Shown here: positions 32,801-45,387 of the stretch, piece after piece
How positions within the stretch are numbered: position 1 is the stretch's first letter
Layout: the number at the start of each line of letters is the position of its first letter
Source of the DNA: Elymus sibiricus
Lineage: Eukaryota > Streptophyta > Magnoliopsida > Poales > Poaceae
DNA: 64,000 nucleotides
Direction: 5' to 3'
NCBI GenBank assembly: GCA_039707655.1
Contig: CM077665.1
Location: 137,473,148 to 137,537,147 of the forward strand
The notes under the pieces: generated by a model
What the model was told of the DNA's origin: nothing
Databases searched by the model: none
Seen by the model: only the letters and a program-made list of their open reading frames with translations
Made by a program: the position numbers and the translations under genes

Positions 32801-34569
32801 GGTGGAGGAGGATCTCCAAGAGTTTCAATAGGCAAGTTGTGTTTCAGGAGAGGTTGTTGTTCAAAGAAATTTTTATCTATTTCATTTCTTGCACGCAAGT
32901 GCATATCATTTTCATGGTCAAGCAAATATTGTTCTAATGGATCAGTAGGAGCACGACAATAGAAGCAAGACCAATTATTTCATCCTTACTAGATGATGTT
33001 ATATCACGGGGTTGTCTACTAAACTTGTAAACATTAAACTCATGAGACACACCACCAAAACTGACACCGACAGTTTGTTTTTCACAATCTATCTTAGCAT
33101 TGACGATGCTCAAGAAAGGTCTACCAAAGATAATGGGACAAAAGTCATCTTGTGGGGAACCAAGAACTAGAAAATCAGTAGGGTATTTTACTTTCCCACA
33201 CAAGACTTCAACATCTCTAACAATCCCAAGTGGTGTGATGGTGTCTCTATTAGCAAGTTTAATAGTAACGTCAGTGTCTTCTATTTCAACAGGTGCTATT
33301 TCATTCATAATTTCTTGGTATAAGGTAAAAGGGATAGCACTCACACTAGCACCCAAATCACATAAACCATGATAGCAATGATCTCCTATTTTGACTGAGA
33401 CAACAGGCATGCCCTCTATGGGTCTATGTTTATCTTTTTTATCAAGTTTGGCAATTCTAGCAGCTTCATCACAGAAGTAGATAACATGCCCATCAATATT
33501 TTCTACCAAGAGATCTTTAACCATAGAAACACTAGGTTCTACTTTAATTTGCTCAGGGGGCTTAGGTGCTCTAATATTGCTCTTACGAACCACAGTTGAT
33601 ACCTTAGCATGTTCCTTTATCCTAACAAGGGAAAGGTGGTTTTTCAATATAAGGGGTAGGCACAACTGGATCAATATTGTAAATGATGGTTTCATGTTTA
33701 GCTATGACATGTTCTTTAATTTCTTCTTTAATAGGGGGATGATGTTTAAACCACTTCTCCTTAGGGAGATCAACGTGAGTAGCAAATGCTTCACAGAAAG
33801 AGGCTACTATCTCAGAGTCAAGTCCATATTTAGTGCTAAACTTGTGAAAAGCATCGGTATTCATAAAAGATTTAACAAAATCAAACTCAAGCTTCATACC
33901 TGACTCATTACCTTCATCGAGTTCCCAATCTTTAGAGTTGCGTTTAATCCTTTCTAAGAGATCCCACTTTAATTCAATAGTCTTCTTCATATAAGAACCA
34001 ACACAAGAAGTATCGAGCATGGATTGATCATTATGAGAAAGCCGAGCATAAATTTTTTGAATAATAACTTCTCTCGGGATATCATGATTGGGGTATGAAT
34101 ATAACATTGACTTAAGCCTCCCTCAAGCTAGAGCGATGCTTTCTCCTTCACGAGGCCAAAAATTATATATATAATTCCGATGACGATGAACTAGATGCAT
34201 GGGATAAAACTTTTGTTGGAATTCCAATTGCAAACGATTCTAATTCCACGATCCAAGATCATCACATAGCCTATACCATGTCAATGCTTTTCCCTTCAAA
34301 GATAAAGGTAAAACCTTCTTCTTAGCTTCATCTCCGGGTAAACCTGCAAGCTTAAATAATCCACAAATTTCGTTCATATATAATAGGTGCATATCAGGAT
34401 GTTCAGTTCCATCTCCTGCATAAGGTTTAGCAAGCAGTTGTTCTACCATACCCAAAGGAATTTCATAACCAATATTTTCAGTAGGTGCAGTAGGTTGAGG
34501 GGCAACTAATTGTGGTTCCGGTCGAGGTGAAGATACCCCGAACAAACCCCTCAAAGGATTGTTTTCCCT
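29842..34569 (-). pseudogene. Athila-type gag-pol polyprotein, decayed
   Basis: In sense: gag core with MVEQLLAKPYAGDGTEHPDM and LKGKALTWYRLCDDLGSW (34554-34240), then a second gag part (34107-33622). Aspartic protease with LCDLGASVSAI follows (about 33370). Reverse transcriptase has YRMVIDFRKLNKA, FTCPFGTYAYRRMPFGLCNA and FMDDFSVYG (about 32390-32030). RNase H has DASDYVVRAVLGQR (about 31600). The integrase zinc finger and core include [16 protein letters not shown], and a GPY/F-type end has KWEGPYIIEEV (about 30060). Breaks seen: stops at 34242-34240 (TAG), 31938-31936 (TGA), 31377-31375 (TAA), 30580-30578 (TGA) and 30418-30416 (TAG); frame changes near 33625, 32955 and 30150. The expected start codon reads AGG (about 34569-34567), which is an inference from the usual gag opening. 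Confidence 0.85.
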
Positions 34570-34646
34570 AGTAGCAAGTAATAATAAATTTCAGCACGTA
34601 GTATAAGTTTTTTCGTACCAATTTCCACTTACCAAGAGCGCTTCAC

Positions 34647-34664
34647 TCCCCGGCAACGGCGCCA
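34647..34664 (-). promoter_or_regulatory. tRNA-Asp primer-binding site of Athila-type copy 1
   Basis: The sense sequence TGGCGCCGTTGCCGGGGA lies 11 nt after the LTR end. It is complementary over all 18 positions to CCA plus the 3' end of the tRNA-Asp gene at 6480-6551. Confidence 0.9.
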
Positions 34665-34675
34665 GAAAAGAGTCT

Positions 34676-36192
34676 TGATGACCCACAAGTATAGGGGATC
34701 AATCATAGTCCTTTCGATAAGTAAGAGTGTCGAACCCAACGAGGAGCAGAAGGAAATGACATGCGGTTTTCAGCAAGGTAATTTCTGCAAGCACTGAAAT
34801 TGTAGGTAACAGATAGTTTGATAGCAAGATAATTGGTAATGAGCAAGTAAAGGTAACGGTAAATAAAGTGCAGCAAGGTAGCCCAATCCTTTTGTAGCAA
34901 AGGACAGGCCAGAACAGTCTCTAGTAGTAGGCAAAGTGTTCTTGAGGGTACACGGGAATTTCATCTAGTCACTTTTATCATGTTGGTTTGATTCGTGTTC
35001 GCTACTTTGATAATTTGATATGTGGGTGGACCGGTGCTTGGGTGCTGTTCTTACTTGAACAACCTCCCACTTATGATTAACCCCCTCGCAAGCATCCGCA
35101 ACTACGAGAAAAGTATTAAGATAAAATCTAACCATAGCATTAAACGTTTGGATCCAAACCATCCCCTTATGAAGTAGCGCATAAACTAGGGTTTAAGCTT
35201 CTGTCACTCTAGCAACCCATCATTTAATAACTACTCCACAATGCATTCCCTTAGGACCAATGATGGTGAAGTGTTATGTAGTTGACGTTCACATGACACC
35301 ACTAAGGGAATCACAACATACATATCATCAAAATGTCGAACACATATCAAATTCACAAGATTACTTGCGACATGACTTCTCCCGTGACCTCAAGAACAAA
35401 GGTAACTACTCACAAATAATAATCATGCTCAAGATCAGAGGGGTATTGAATAGCATAATGGATCTGAACATATAATCTTCCACCAAATAGACCATATAGT
35501 AATCAACTACAAGATATAATCAACACTACTAGTCACCCACATGTACCAATCTGAGGTTTCGGTACAAAGATTGAACACAAGAGATGAACTAGGGTTTGAG
35601 AGGAGATGGTGCTGTTGAATATGTGGATGAAGATTGGCCTCCCTAAGATGAGAGGGGTGTTGGTGATGACGATGGCTTTGATTTCCCCCTCCGGGAGGGA
35701 AGTTCCCCCGGCGGAATCGCTCCGCCAGAGTGCAAAAGTGCTCCTGCCCAAGTTCCGCCTCGAGACGGCGGCGCTCCGTCCCGAAAGTCCTCTCCTTATT
35801 TTTTCTAGGTCAAAAGAGCCTATATACCAGAAGATGGGCACCGGAGGTGGGCCGAGGAGGGCACAACCCACCAGGGCGCGCCTGGGGGGGCCTGGCGCGC
35901 CCTGGTGTCTTGTGCCCACCAGGGTGGCCCCCCCGGTAGTTCTTTGATCCAGTATTTTTTATTAATTCCAAAAATATTCTCCGTAAAGTTTCAGCTTCAT
36001 TGGAGATGTGCAGAATAGGTATCTCTGATGTGCTTTTTCAGGTCTAGAATTCTAGCTGCCGGTATTCTCCCTCTTTGTATAAACCTTGCATATTATGAGA
36101 GAAAAGGCATTAGAATCACTCCCTAAAGCATTATTATTCAACAAAAAATAATAAATAACAGTAGGAAATCATGATGCAAAATGGACGTATCA
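34676..36192 (-). repeat. Full-length LTR shared by two tandem Athila-type copies
   Basis: The 1517-bp LTR reads in sense from TGATACGTCCATTTTGC (36192) to GGGTCATCA (34676). On its sense 3' side it abuts the PBS of copy 1. On its sense 5' side it abuts the PPT of copy 2 (TAAGCTTGGGGGAGT, 36206-36193). It therefore serves as 5' LTR of copy 1 and 3' LTR of copy 2. A TATA-like TATATAGGC lies at about 35820 in sense. Confidence 0.85.
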
Positions 36193-37372
36193 ACTCCCCC
36201 AAGCTTAGACCTCGCTTGTCCTCAAGCGAAAAGCCGATATTGAAAAGCATGTCCACATGGTTTGAGAGCGAGATGTCGATAAAAACAAAATACGGACATA
36301 GTAGCATCATGCTTATTATCATAACATCAACAAACTATAGCATAAAACTTATTCATATACTTTCATCATATAGCTTCTCATGCACAAGTAAGAATTCATC
36401 ACAACATAGAAGTATAAAGCATAAACCTTATTGAAAACCAACAAACTATGTTCTCAGTCAACTTTGCAACTACAATTCATCATATTTTCAGGAAGGGTCT
36501 CATGTTGGAGCCTTTTGGCAAGTCCACATACTCAACCATCATTTACTCTTCTATGATTGCTAACACTCACAGCATACCCATGAGCAAAAAGTTTCAACCG
36601 GACACATAGAAAGATAGGGGCTTATAGTTTTGCCTCCCAACGTATTCACCTCAAGGGTGATGTCAACAATAATAACTCATGCCCACTCACATCCAACTGG
36701 ATATATGTGCCTAGATATTTCCTCACCACATGATGCTTGCAAAATAAAAAATAAAAAGGAATAGGGAAGAATACTTGACTCTTGTATAAAAGTAAATACA
36801 TGAAAGTAAAAGATAGTCCCTTCGCAGAGGGAAGCAGAGGTTGTCATGCACTTTTTGGTTTGTATGCCCAATCCCTTAGTGTAAAAGAACGTCACGCTAT
36901 ATTGCCCCCTATGATAGCAACCTTTATTATGTAGTCTGTCGCATTTATTACTTTGGCATCATAAGTTCGTATAGCGCTCAATTTTCTCTTACACTAATAG
37001 ATCAAAACACTTTTAGAAGCAATTTTTATTGCCTTATTGCACCGATGACAACTTATTTGAAGGATCTTACTCTCAAAGAATGAATTTGGGTTTGGATTTT
37101 TGGATGCACAAGTAGTATCTCTACTTAGTGCAGATTTTTTGGCTAGCAAAGATATTGAGCAAGCACGACATGTTGAAGGATCTATGACAATATAACTTCT
37201 ATGTGGATATGAACAAACATAAATCATTATGTTGTCTTCCTTGTCCAACGTCGACCATTTTGACATATAATATTTAATGGGGGCTCAAAATCATAAAAGA
37301 TGTCCAAGATAGTGTATTTGCATGTGAATCTTCTCTTCCCTTATTAATTCTTTCTTGAATTGCATCATTGAC
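36193..37372 (-). mobile_element. Athila-type Gypsy copy 2, 3' part
   Basis: This segment repeats 27512-28707 of copy 1, starting with the PPT and running away from the LTR. It stops at the TSD TTGAC (37368-37372), where element A is inserted. The element continues at 59527. It is non-coding. Confidence 0.85.
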
Positions 37373-38224
37373 TGTCGGCGTTCTGTATACCGGGGTACCC
37401 AGACTTGCCTGCCTACGGCCCAGGGCATGGACCACTTGACGGTCCGTACGAACCTACGCGGCTTCACTCAAGACAAGACCCTCGCGAGGGTCCCACCCTC
37501 GCGAGGAGGACAACGCCAAGGCCCCCGGAAGGGGGAGGCCACCCCACACCCCCTCCTGAGTGGTGGAGATCTCTATGCAGTGCTCGGCCTCGGGAGGTCA
37601 AGGGTGACGCCAGGCAGGCCAGGCAGGCGCCAGCGCGCCAGAAGGGACAGTTTCCTCTTTGGTGCAAAGGGGACAAGGGCGAGCGCAAGTTCCCGAGGCG
37701 CCCCGCCAAAGGTTTCCCTACTGGTGCAACGAGACCAGGCCAGCGGACGCGACAGGACGGATGTCACCAGCGAGCCCACCACCGCGTCACCACCACCTAC
37801 TTTGCAGGCGAAGACCACCTTTCGTCAGGATAAGATGTACCTCCTGTCCCCTTTCGAATTCAGCCGTTGTGGGATCCCTTCCCGCCATTGCGATAAGGGA
37901 GGAGGACCCGGGCCGCTATAAATAGAGGCTAGGCCGCTCGGTAGAGGAGGACACAACACACCACCCCAAGCGTACCCGCGAGGCAACTCACCACTGTACT
38001 AGTTCATCCACAAACCTCCCCGTGAGGCAATCCACCAAAGGCAGGAGTAGGGTTTTACGCTTCGCAGCGGCCCGAACCTGGGTAAACTCTCGTGTGCTAT
38101 CTTCTTCCTCACCATCGAGCGGGGTCATCGCGTTGTGAGCTTGGAGGGGTGAAGCTGATGGGGATCTTCACACACGCCCCTGGGTTCGAACTTCGTAGGG
38201 TTTTGCGGAGCCCGAAATCCGACA
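37373..38224 (+). repeat. 5' LTR of element A
   Basis: The LTR runs from TGTCGGCGTTCTG to GAAATCCGACA. A canonical TATAAATA box is at 37917-37924, preceded by a GC-rich block and followed by the R/U5 part. It is colinear with 58673-59526 and with element B's LTRs, showing that A and B are related. Confidence 0.9.
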
Positions 38225-38294
38225 TTTGGCACGCCAGGTAGGGGCGTGTCAGAGTCTTCCTCAAGCCTCGCTCTTTCTCTGCCTCAGCGCCCGG

Positions 38295-40709
38295 ATGGCT
38301 GACGCTCGCCGAGCCCGCGCCGAGCGCCGTGCTACCCGCGTCGCCCAGACGGTGCCCGTGGGCCGCACCGCCGCACGCTGGTCTACCTCTCTCGTGGCCA
38401 ACGCCGCCACGGGCCCGGAAGTCCATGAGCAGCAGGACTCGTCACAGCCGGTCACCGCGCGGCGCGACGGCTGCACCGCTACTCCGTCGATCGTTCTGGC
38501 TACTAGGTCGTCCTCCCACGCCCGCCCCGGGCCGGCACGTGGGTCGGGCGCACTCCTCATGGCGCGCGAGCTGCTGCGCTACCGCCCTGCTCCCAACCGC
38601 TACGACGACTGGCTCGGGCGCATTGCAGAGCTCGTCAGTGCCGCCGCCGACGCCATGGCAGTCTCCTACTCATTCCGGCTCTAGCCCTCTCTGGCACGCG
38701 ACGAGGCCCATGATGTGCCGCCTCCTCCTCCCCAGCGCGACGTCGACCCCGAGCCCAGGCGTGAAGCACGCCTGCGTGACCAGCCGCGCGGGCCTCCGGC
38801 GAGGGTGAGAGATGAAGTGAGCTGCCAGGTGGGGCCGTGGCCGCGCGCTGATGCGCGAGCGCTCCCTGCGCCGCTGCGTCAGCAACATGACTGGTAGCCC
38901 TTGGAGGCAGCCGCGCAGGAGCATCAAGACCGGGTCCCTCCCGAGCACGCGGCGCTCGTGGGCCCAGTGGATTGCCGCGCCATTGCCCCGGAGCTCCATT
39001 CGGCCGTGTGGCCCTGCAAGTTCAAGCCTGACCTACCTCCTCGCTATGACGACACCCCAGATCCCGCCAAGTTCCTACAGCTCTACTCGCTGAGCATCCA
39101 GGCGACCGGCAGGGACGACAAGGTCATGGCGAGCTGGTTTCCCATGGCGCTCAAGGGTGGCGTGCTCTCCTGGCTCCTCAACCTCCCGGAGGGATCAATC
39201 ACCTCCTGGGAAGACCTGCGCGAGCGCTTCATCGCCAACTTCCAAGGCACCCACGACCGCTCCCTTGGAGTGGGTGACCTACGTCGCATGAAGCAACAGC
39301 CAGACGAGACCTTGCACAAGTTCATACAGCGCTTCACGACTGTCCGCCTCAAGATCCTGAGGGCGTCAGATGAAGCCATCATCTCGGCATTCACCGATGG
39401 CGTCAGGGACCTCAGGATGAGGGAGGAGCTCGCTATCAACGATGACCTGAGCTCGGCTCTGGAGATGTTTAACCTGGCGAACAAGTGCGCGAAGGCGGAA
39501 GAGGGCCGCCTCTCACTTCGCGAGCTCCCTGAGGCGGAACCCGAAGACAAGAAGACCAAGACCAAGGAGCCGAAGCGCAAGGCCCCCGCGGTGCTGGTGG
39601 CTGAGCCCAAGGCAAAGCACAGCCGAGAAGAAGAACCTCCCACGGGAGGGCGACCGTTCTGCATCTTCCATGGCACCAATTGCCACAACACCATCGATTG
39701 TCAGGAGCTCAGGGTGGTCCGTGACGAACATTTCGGTCGGCGCCCTGGGCGTAGCGATCGGGGCTATGGACGTGGTGAAGGCCGTAGCAGAGGCCGCCGG
39801 GACAATCGAGACCCGCGTCAGGAGTGGCGAGACTGGCCTCGGGAGGACCACTGGTGCGATGAGCCTCCGGAGGGGTCACGGCGGGGCCAGCCTCGTGAGG
39901 TCCGCCCTCGCGAGGCCGGCCTTCCACCACTGCCGCCGCCACCCAGGAGGAAGGAAGACGACAGGCAGAACGACGGGGCTAGGGGCTTCCAGGAAGTCAG
40001 GGCGATAGCTTGCATCCTGGGTGGCGCCCAAGCCCCAGCATCGAACCACATCTTCAAGAAGTTTTCGCGGGAGGTGAACGCGGCTCTCCCGAAGCTCGAG
40101 GCTGCGCGCCCCCTCAAGTGGTCCTAGTGCGCCATCACCTTTGACTCTAGGGATCAACTCAGGTGCTCAGCCATGGCGGGCGTGCTCCCCATGCTATGCA
40201 CGCCTACCATCAGCAATGTCCTCGTTACCAAGACCCTCATCGACGGTGGCGCCGGGCTCAATGTCCTCTCCATCGAGACGTTTGAGATGCTCCAAGTGCC
40301 TTACGACCAGCTCATGCCAACCAAGCCTTTCTCAGGGGTCACTGACAGCTCCACAGTCCCCATTGGGCAAGTGCGCCTGCCCGTCACCTTTGGCAGACGC
40401 AACAATTACCACACCGAGCTCATCATCTTTGACGTCGCCCACATCCACCTCCTGTACAACGCGATCCTTGGGTACCCAGCCCTCGCCAAGTTCATGGCGG
40501 TGACCCACCATGGCTACAACGTCCTCAAGATGCCGGGGAGTGGCGGCGTCATCACTATTGCCTGCGATGAGAAGGACGCCGTCTGCTCCCTCCAGCGCCT
40601 ACCGTGCCGTAGCGGCCGAACACTCGGACGACGAAGGAGGCGTCCTGCCTCGCGAGGATGTCCCCAAGAAGAAGAAACAGCTCCTTTCCAAGGGGCGCCA
40701 GGGGACTGA
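38295..40709 (+). pseudogene. Element A gag and aspartic protease, one frame with three amber stops
   Basis: From the ATG at 38295 (MADARRARAERRATRVAQTV) a single frame runs to 40709. It is interrupted only by TAG codons at 38682, 38895 and 40125. The middle is a Retrotrans_gag core (SWFPMALKGGVLSWLLNLPE, WEDLRERFIANFQGTHDRSL; about 39120-39260). A basic Arg/Gly-rich region with a CIFHGTNCHNTIDC knuckle-like motif (about 39660-39705) follows. The protease has TLIDGGAGLNVLS (about 40233-40270; the active-site triad reads Asp-Gly-Gly) and YNAILGYPALAKF. Nothing follows: pol integrase and RT are absent. All three stops could come from single C-to-T or G-to-A changes. Confidence 0.8.
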
Positions 40710-42521
40710 GACCTCCAAGGCCAGGCACCGCGAGGAGTTGGAGGAGGTGCCGGGCCCGGGCGAGTGCCTAGAGCCTCGTGAGGCACCGGGCTCATGAAGG
40801 CCGAGCTTGCGAAGACACAAGGCCAAGCTCCGACGACTGCCTCCACGCTTCAGCGGTATTGCCGCCAGGTGATTCTTTTTGGTCCACATCAGGTAACTTT
40901 TTGGTTTGCTCAGTTTGAGGGCGCCCGTCGGGCTGCATTATCCTCAGGCGGTCAAGGCTCATCCCAGCCGAGTCATTTTCGCATGTATCAGATCCTTTCA
41001 TGCATTTGATCTATTTCCTAAATATTCCAACCTGCATGCACGGTGCCTCGCCGCCATGAACGCCGCCGCACCCTAATGATCCTGCCCTCGACCGCCTCAT
41101 GATTAAGGGCTGGCATGACGTCTGTGCTCGGGTCCGTCCCTGCTGCGTTGACAAATCCGAGTGGTCGAGCTCTGTCTCATGGGCCAGCCCCGTGCACGTC
41201 ACCTCCCATGGCCCTCGGTGCTTCGCTCTCGCATGAGCTAATCGGGAGTGGGTGAGTCAGGGCGTGCGGCACGGTTCCTACAGCCACCGCCGTGGGAACC
41301 ACGCGCCGGGTGTTTTCTCCTCGGAGTTGTCGCATGAGATGACTGGGCACGGCGTCTGTGCTCGGGTCCGTCCCTGCAGCGTCGACAAATCCAATGGCTG
41401 AGCTCTGTCTGGCGGGCCGGCCCTGTTCACGTCACCTCCTGGGGTCATTGGTGTTAGGCCTTCTCATGTGATGGCCCTTGGAAATCCATTCGGCGCAGGT
41501 TTCTCAAAATATACAGGACTTCAAGCGGAGCTTTCTACTGGAAGACTCAGGCGCAACCCGCCTTTGAGGTAGGGCCTCGTGAGACCTGAGCTGCCTCACG
41601 AGCGCCCAGATACACCTCCCAGTTCTACCGTGCAGGCCACGCGTACGAATTTAATGGGTTGTACACGCCCGGGGGGCACAGGAGTCGGGCCCCCCATTCC
41701 CACGCCCAAGTGGAAGCCCCATGCTCCGCGTTGGCGGACAACACTGCCCTCCAATGGCTATGCCCACGCAACATGGAAGCCCTATGCTCCGCGCTGGGGA
41801 TAAACAACTGAGGGCGCCTTAGCGGGTGCATTCAACCTCAGGGTGGCCCCTCGCGGCTCCATCTTGCAGCATTCCCTTGGGATGCACGCGTGAGGGGGTT
41901 GCATGGGGGCTGCGCTCAGGCCAGGCCTGGCACACGCCACCTTCCCAGGTCCCTGGTACCTGGTCTTCACGCGTCCCTCTCAGACGAAAGCTGGCGAGGA
42001 AAGGTATGGGAGCCGCTCGTACGTCAAGGGGGACCCCTGAGCACCGCGACTCAGGGGCCTCACTGGTCTCGTAGCCCCTCACCCCTTGGCACCGTCCTGG
42101 TGATCCAGACGCCCCAATGGCGGTTGAGGTATGCGCGGGACCGGGCCCTGCCGACGCAGAGCTCAAGGTGCTCCAAATCTCCAAGTCAACCCTGTCTTCG
42201 CCGCGTTCCTTTCGTGAGGGCTGCTCGTACGTCAAGGGGGACCCCTGAGCATCGCGACTCAGGAGCCTCACTTGTCACATAGCCCCTCGCCCCTTGGCAC
42301 CGTCCTGGTGATCCGGACGCCCCAACGGCGGTCGAGGTATGCGCGGGACCGGGCCCTGCCGACACAGAGCGCTACAGCAAGCAGGAAGGAAACGAAGCGA
42401 GGAAATAAAACCACATAGCTTAGTAGTCATTACAAGCATTAAAATGTCTCCGAAAACGCAAACAAGTCTAATGCCTCCACGAGGCACGATGAACGTTACA
42501 GGAGAAGACCCAGGAAAGAAG
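40710..42521. other. Repeat-rich spacer of element A
   Basis: There is no coding signal. Two diverged copies of a block with GTCTGTGCTCGGGTCCGTCC occur (about 41118 and 41357). Two copies of a block with GTCCTGGTGATCCRGACGCC occur, near 42089 and 42300. A segment at 41644-41800 (ATGCTCCGCG twice) is shared with element B at 54976-55130, confirming a common ancestor. Confidence 0.6.
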
Positions 42522-45387
42522 TTAGGAGGAGCTGGCGCCACCGCTCGTCCTGGCCGCGGGGAGCTTGTCATCGACATCGCTGCCATTGTCATCATCGCCA
42601 CCAACCCTCGCAGCCGCAGGAGGAGGTGAGGGAACGACGACGCAGGCAAACTTCTTCATCAGCGCCTTCACGGAGCCCTCCACGGCTGTCACCGTAGCGG
42701 CGCGAACCCCAGGATCAACCGGGCGAATCACAGAGCCGAAGTTGAAACTCGGCTCGCGAAGGTAGAGGTGGCTAAAGACGCGCGTCGCGGCCGCAGAGAA
42801 GAGATCGCGGCACTCACTCTCCAAGACGTTCTCCACCCTGGTGACAACATCCTCAAGCACCTCGGCGAGCTTTGAAGAGAGCCCCGCGAAGCCGCTCTCG
42901 GGAGCTACCAAGGGCTCTGTAAATCCCCCCCGGCAGATGGACTGCAGCGCCTGGCGAAGCCTGAGCTCGACGGAGGGGAGAGCGTCGAGCTCCGCAACCT
43001 TCTTTTCCTCGGCCGCGGTAAGGGTCTTCTCCCTGGAGTCGAGCTGAGCCTTCTCCGCAGCCACCTCCTCCTTCAACCTGTCCAGCTGCTCATGTTCCGC
43101 GACTTGGTCGGCTGTCGCCTTGGACAGCGCGGAGTCGCGGTCGGCAAGCTTGGCCTCGCAGGTCTTGAGGTCTCCCTCCCGCTGACGAAGCCGCTCCTCG
43201 AGAGCGGTCCTCTCCTCCCGAAGTGCCTTCATGTGGGCCTCCGCTTCGTCGCAGCGCTTCACGGCAGACGCTGCGTCAGCCAGAGCTACGTCGCGGGCTG
43301 TCTTGGCCGACGCGGCCTCCTCCCTGCCCTCAGTCGCGGTGGCCTCGGCTTGGCTCCAAACCACCACAGCTGAGGCGTCAGACCGGAGCCACCCAGAAAG
43401 AAGGCCCAAGCGCTCCCTTGCAAGGCGACTGTCGGCGCCCCCGAGGGCGTCTCGGACCTGATCCAAGACGGCGTAGGCCCGTCCAGGGCACGACCCGGGG
43501 ATGGCGCCTACACGGCGGCAGGAGCTGCCTCCGGAGGGGCAGGAGCGTGGAGAGCAAAATACACCGGTGGTTGCGCCACCACCACAGACAAGGCAGGGGC
43601 GGACGGCCCTACACCCAGCTAGCGCTCGGGGGCTGGCCCCTCGGGCGGCAGTGCGAATGCGCCCCCAAGGGCGGGAGCAGCCTCTTCAACGGGCATCGGG
43701 GGCTCCGCGGCCGTGACAAGGAGAGTCGCCCCGCAAGCCTCCTCGCCCGCGACGTCCGACGCCTCATCAGGCGTCGGCAGGGCACCAGGAATGGGCATCG
43801 TGTCGGAAGGTGCCCTCGGCTTGACGCCGACCTTCTTCTTCTTCTCCTTTGGCACGGCGGCACTCCTGATTGTCAAGCAAAGAAGGGACCATCAGCACAT
43901 AAACCACCGGAAGGCGGCTAGGAACCAAGCAAGACTACTTACTCCTCGACGTCGACCCACTTCCTCTTCCTCTCCATCTCGGCAAAGGCGGGGAAGCCCC
44001 CGTCCTTCTCCGGGGAGGCGCCGCTGCGTGAAGAAGCAGTGGAACCGCTCGTAAGGACCATGGCCGGTGGAGTCGAGCCAGCCCTAGACGCGGCCGCCTT
44101 TCCCCCAGGTTGCAGCTCAGGCGGGGACGAGGCGGGTGCTTCGGCCACCTTGCTGGCGTGAGCTTGGTGCCCCAGAGGAGGCCCGGCCTCGCGCTTCCTC
44201 GGGGTCACCCGACAGGCGGATCGTGTAGCCCGGGGAGTGGGCCCCGGCCCCTTGAGGACCCTGGCGAGTGGCGGAAGACTTGCAGCTGGGGGCTCGCCGG
44301 CGTCGTCGTCATCGAAGCCGCGGAGAAGCGCACTCCGCGACGGAGGGGACACTTCCTCCAGATCGTCATCCACCGTCTCCTCGGAGTCTTCTTCATCTGC
44401 GGTGTCGTCGGAGGACACCGCCACAGGGGCGCCAGGGCTCTCGGCCGAAGAGAGCCCCAGCTCGTCAAAGATGGGCATCACGGCGACCAGATCGACCTTG
44501 TCATCGCGGCAGTATAGCGGGGCGTAGGCCTCAGGACGGTCCCCGGGGTCACCATTGAGCAGGGTCGCCATAACCCTATTCAACTCCTCGGGGGTCAGGC
44601 GCGCAGAGCGGAGCCTCATGTCATCGCCACCACCGTGATAGTCCCAAATGGGCCTCGAGTGAGACTGGAGGGGCGCCAGACGTTGTGCCAGGAACTCCTT
44701 CACTATCATTCCCCCAGTCAACTTCCTGGCGCCGATATCTCGAAAGATCCGCTCCAGGACGGGCGTGGCCCGGAGGTTGGAGAGCTTCGTGGAGCTCCAC
44801 GCAGGAGTCTTCTCCGGTATCCCCTTTGGAAGCTCCAGGCGAGGGTTGACGCTCTTGAGATCCAAGAAGACCTAGTGGTGCCTGAAGTTGTCCACCTTCT
44901 TCCTGGCCTTGAAGAGCATGTTCCCGCTCTGGACCGCGACGAAGGAGACGCAAGCCGACCGCTGAGCGCCTTCATGAAGCCGCAAGCTGAAGAAATGGCG
45001 GAACAGGGCCACCGAGGGCTTCACGCCCACGAAGGCCTCACAGTAGAAGGAGAAGACGGACATAAGCAGGATGGAGTTGGGTTGAATATGGAGGGCCTGG
45101 ATCCCGTAGTGCTCGAGGACGGCATTGAAGAACACAGAGAAGGGCGGAACGAGCCCGGAGAAGATGCTGTGGAGGAAGAAAGGGTAGGCCGACTTGGCCA
45201 GGCGGTGCCTCTCCGCGGAGCCGCACCATATCAAGGTCCGCCCCCACTCATTGGTGTCATCCGCCGTAGACGGAAGCACCGGGGCGAGGTCCCCATCCTT
45301 GGCTATGGTGGACTCTGAGAGCGCCGGCGAGATGGGAGCGGAAGCTGAGCTCTGGGCTTCAGGTTTTGACTTGCCGGCGGGAGCCAT
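42522..45387 (-). pseudogene. Antisense transposon-domain ORF of element A, with intron
   Basis: The ORF runs against gag. The ATG is at 45387-45385 (MAPAGKSKPEAQSS). Exon 1 ends at 43943, a 77-nt GT..AG intron with a perfect GTAAGT donor spans 43942-43866, and exon 2 starts at 43865. The N-terminal part (FFLHSIFSGLVPPFSVFFNA, SVFSFYCEAFVGVKPSVALF) is the plant 'putative gypsy type transposon' domain, also seen at 14834/26494. A disordered acidic Pro/Ser region follows. The last part (43466-42522) is a long coiled coil (REERTALEERLRQREGDLKT) ending in an acidic Ser-rich tail. A TAG stands in exon 1 at 44874-44872, and stops plus a frame change occur in exon 2 at about 43621-43470. Similar antisense genes are known in other plant Gypsy elements; their function is not settled. 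Confidence 0.75.

Larger units (their letters stand above)
26921..36192 (-). mobile_element. Athila-type Gypsy element, copy 1 (WHAM-like)
   Basis: The order in sense (minus) is: LTR 36192-34676, PBS 34664-34647, gag-protease-RT-RNase H-integrase 34569-29842, a small ORF at 29496-29143, a non-coding 3' region, PPT and a truncated 3' LTR (27511-26921). The PBS matches tRNA-Asp. The pol order PR-RT-RH-IN is Gypsy. The MDDFSVYG RT motif and the absence of a chromodomain suggest Athila. All reading frames carry stops and shifts. The 5' LTR is shared with a second copy to its right, so this copy has no TSD of its own. Confidence 0.85.

Noticed and set aside
37405..38684. Several open frames within and just after the A-type LTRs, repeated in each LTR copy
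   Set aside because: They overlap LTR promoter and leader sequence, recur in every LTR of the family, and have no protein similarity I recognise; the real gag starts at 38295.
38682..40127. Programmed amber readthrough of the gag-protease frame in element A
   Set aside because: Three TAGs, two of them in the N-terminal gag, with no shared downstream context, look like decay rather than a single regulated stop.
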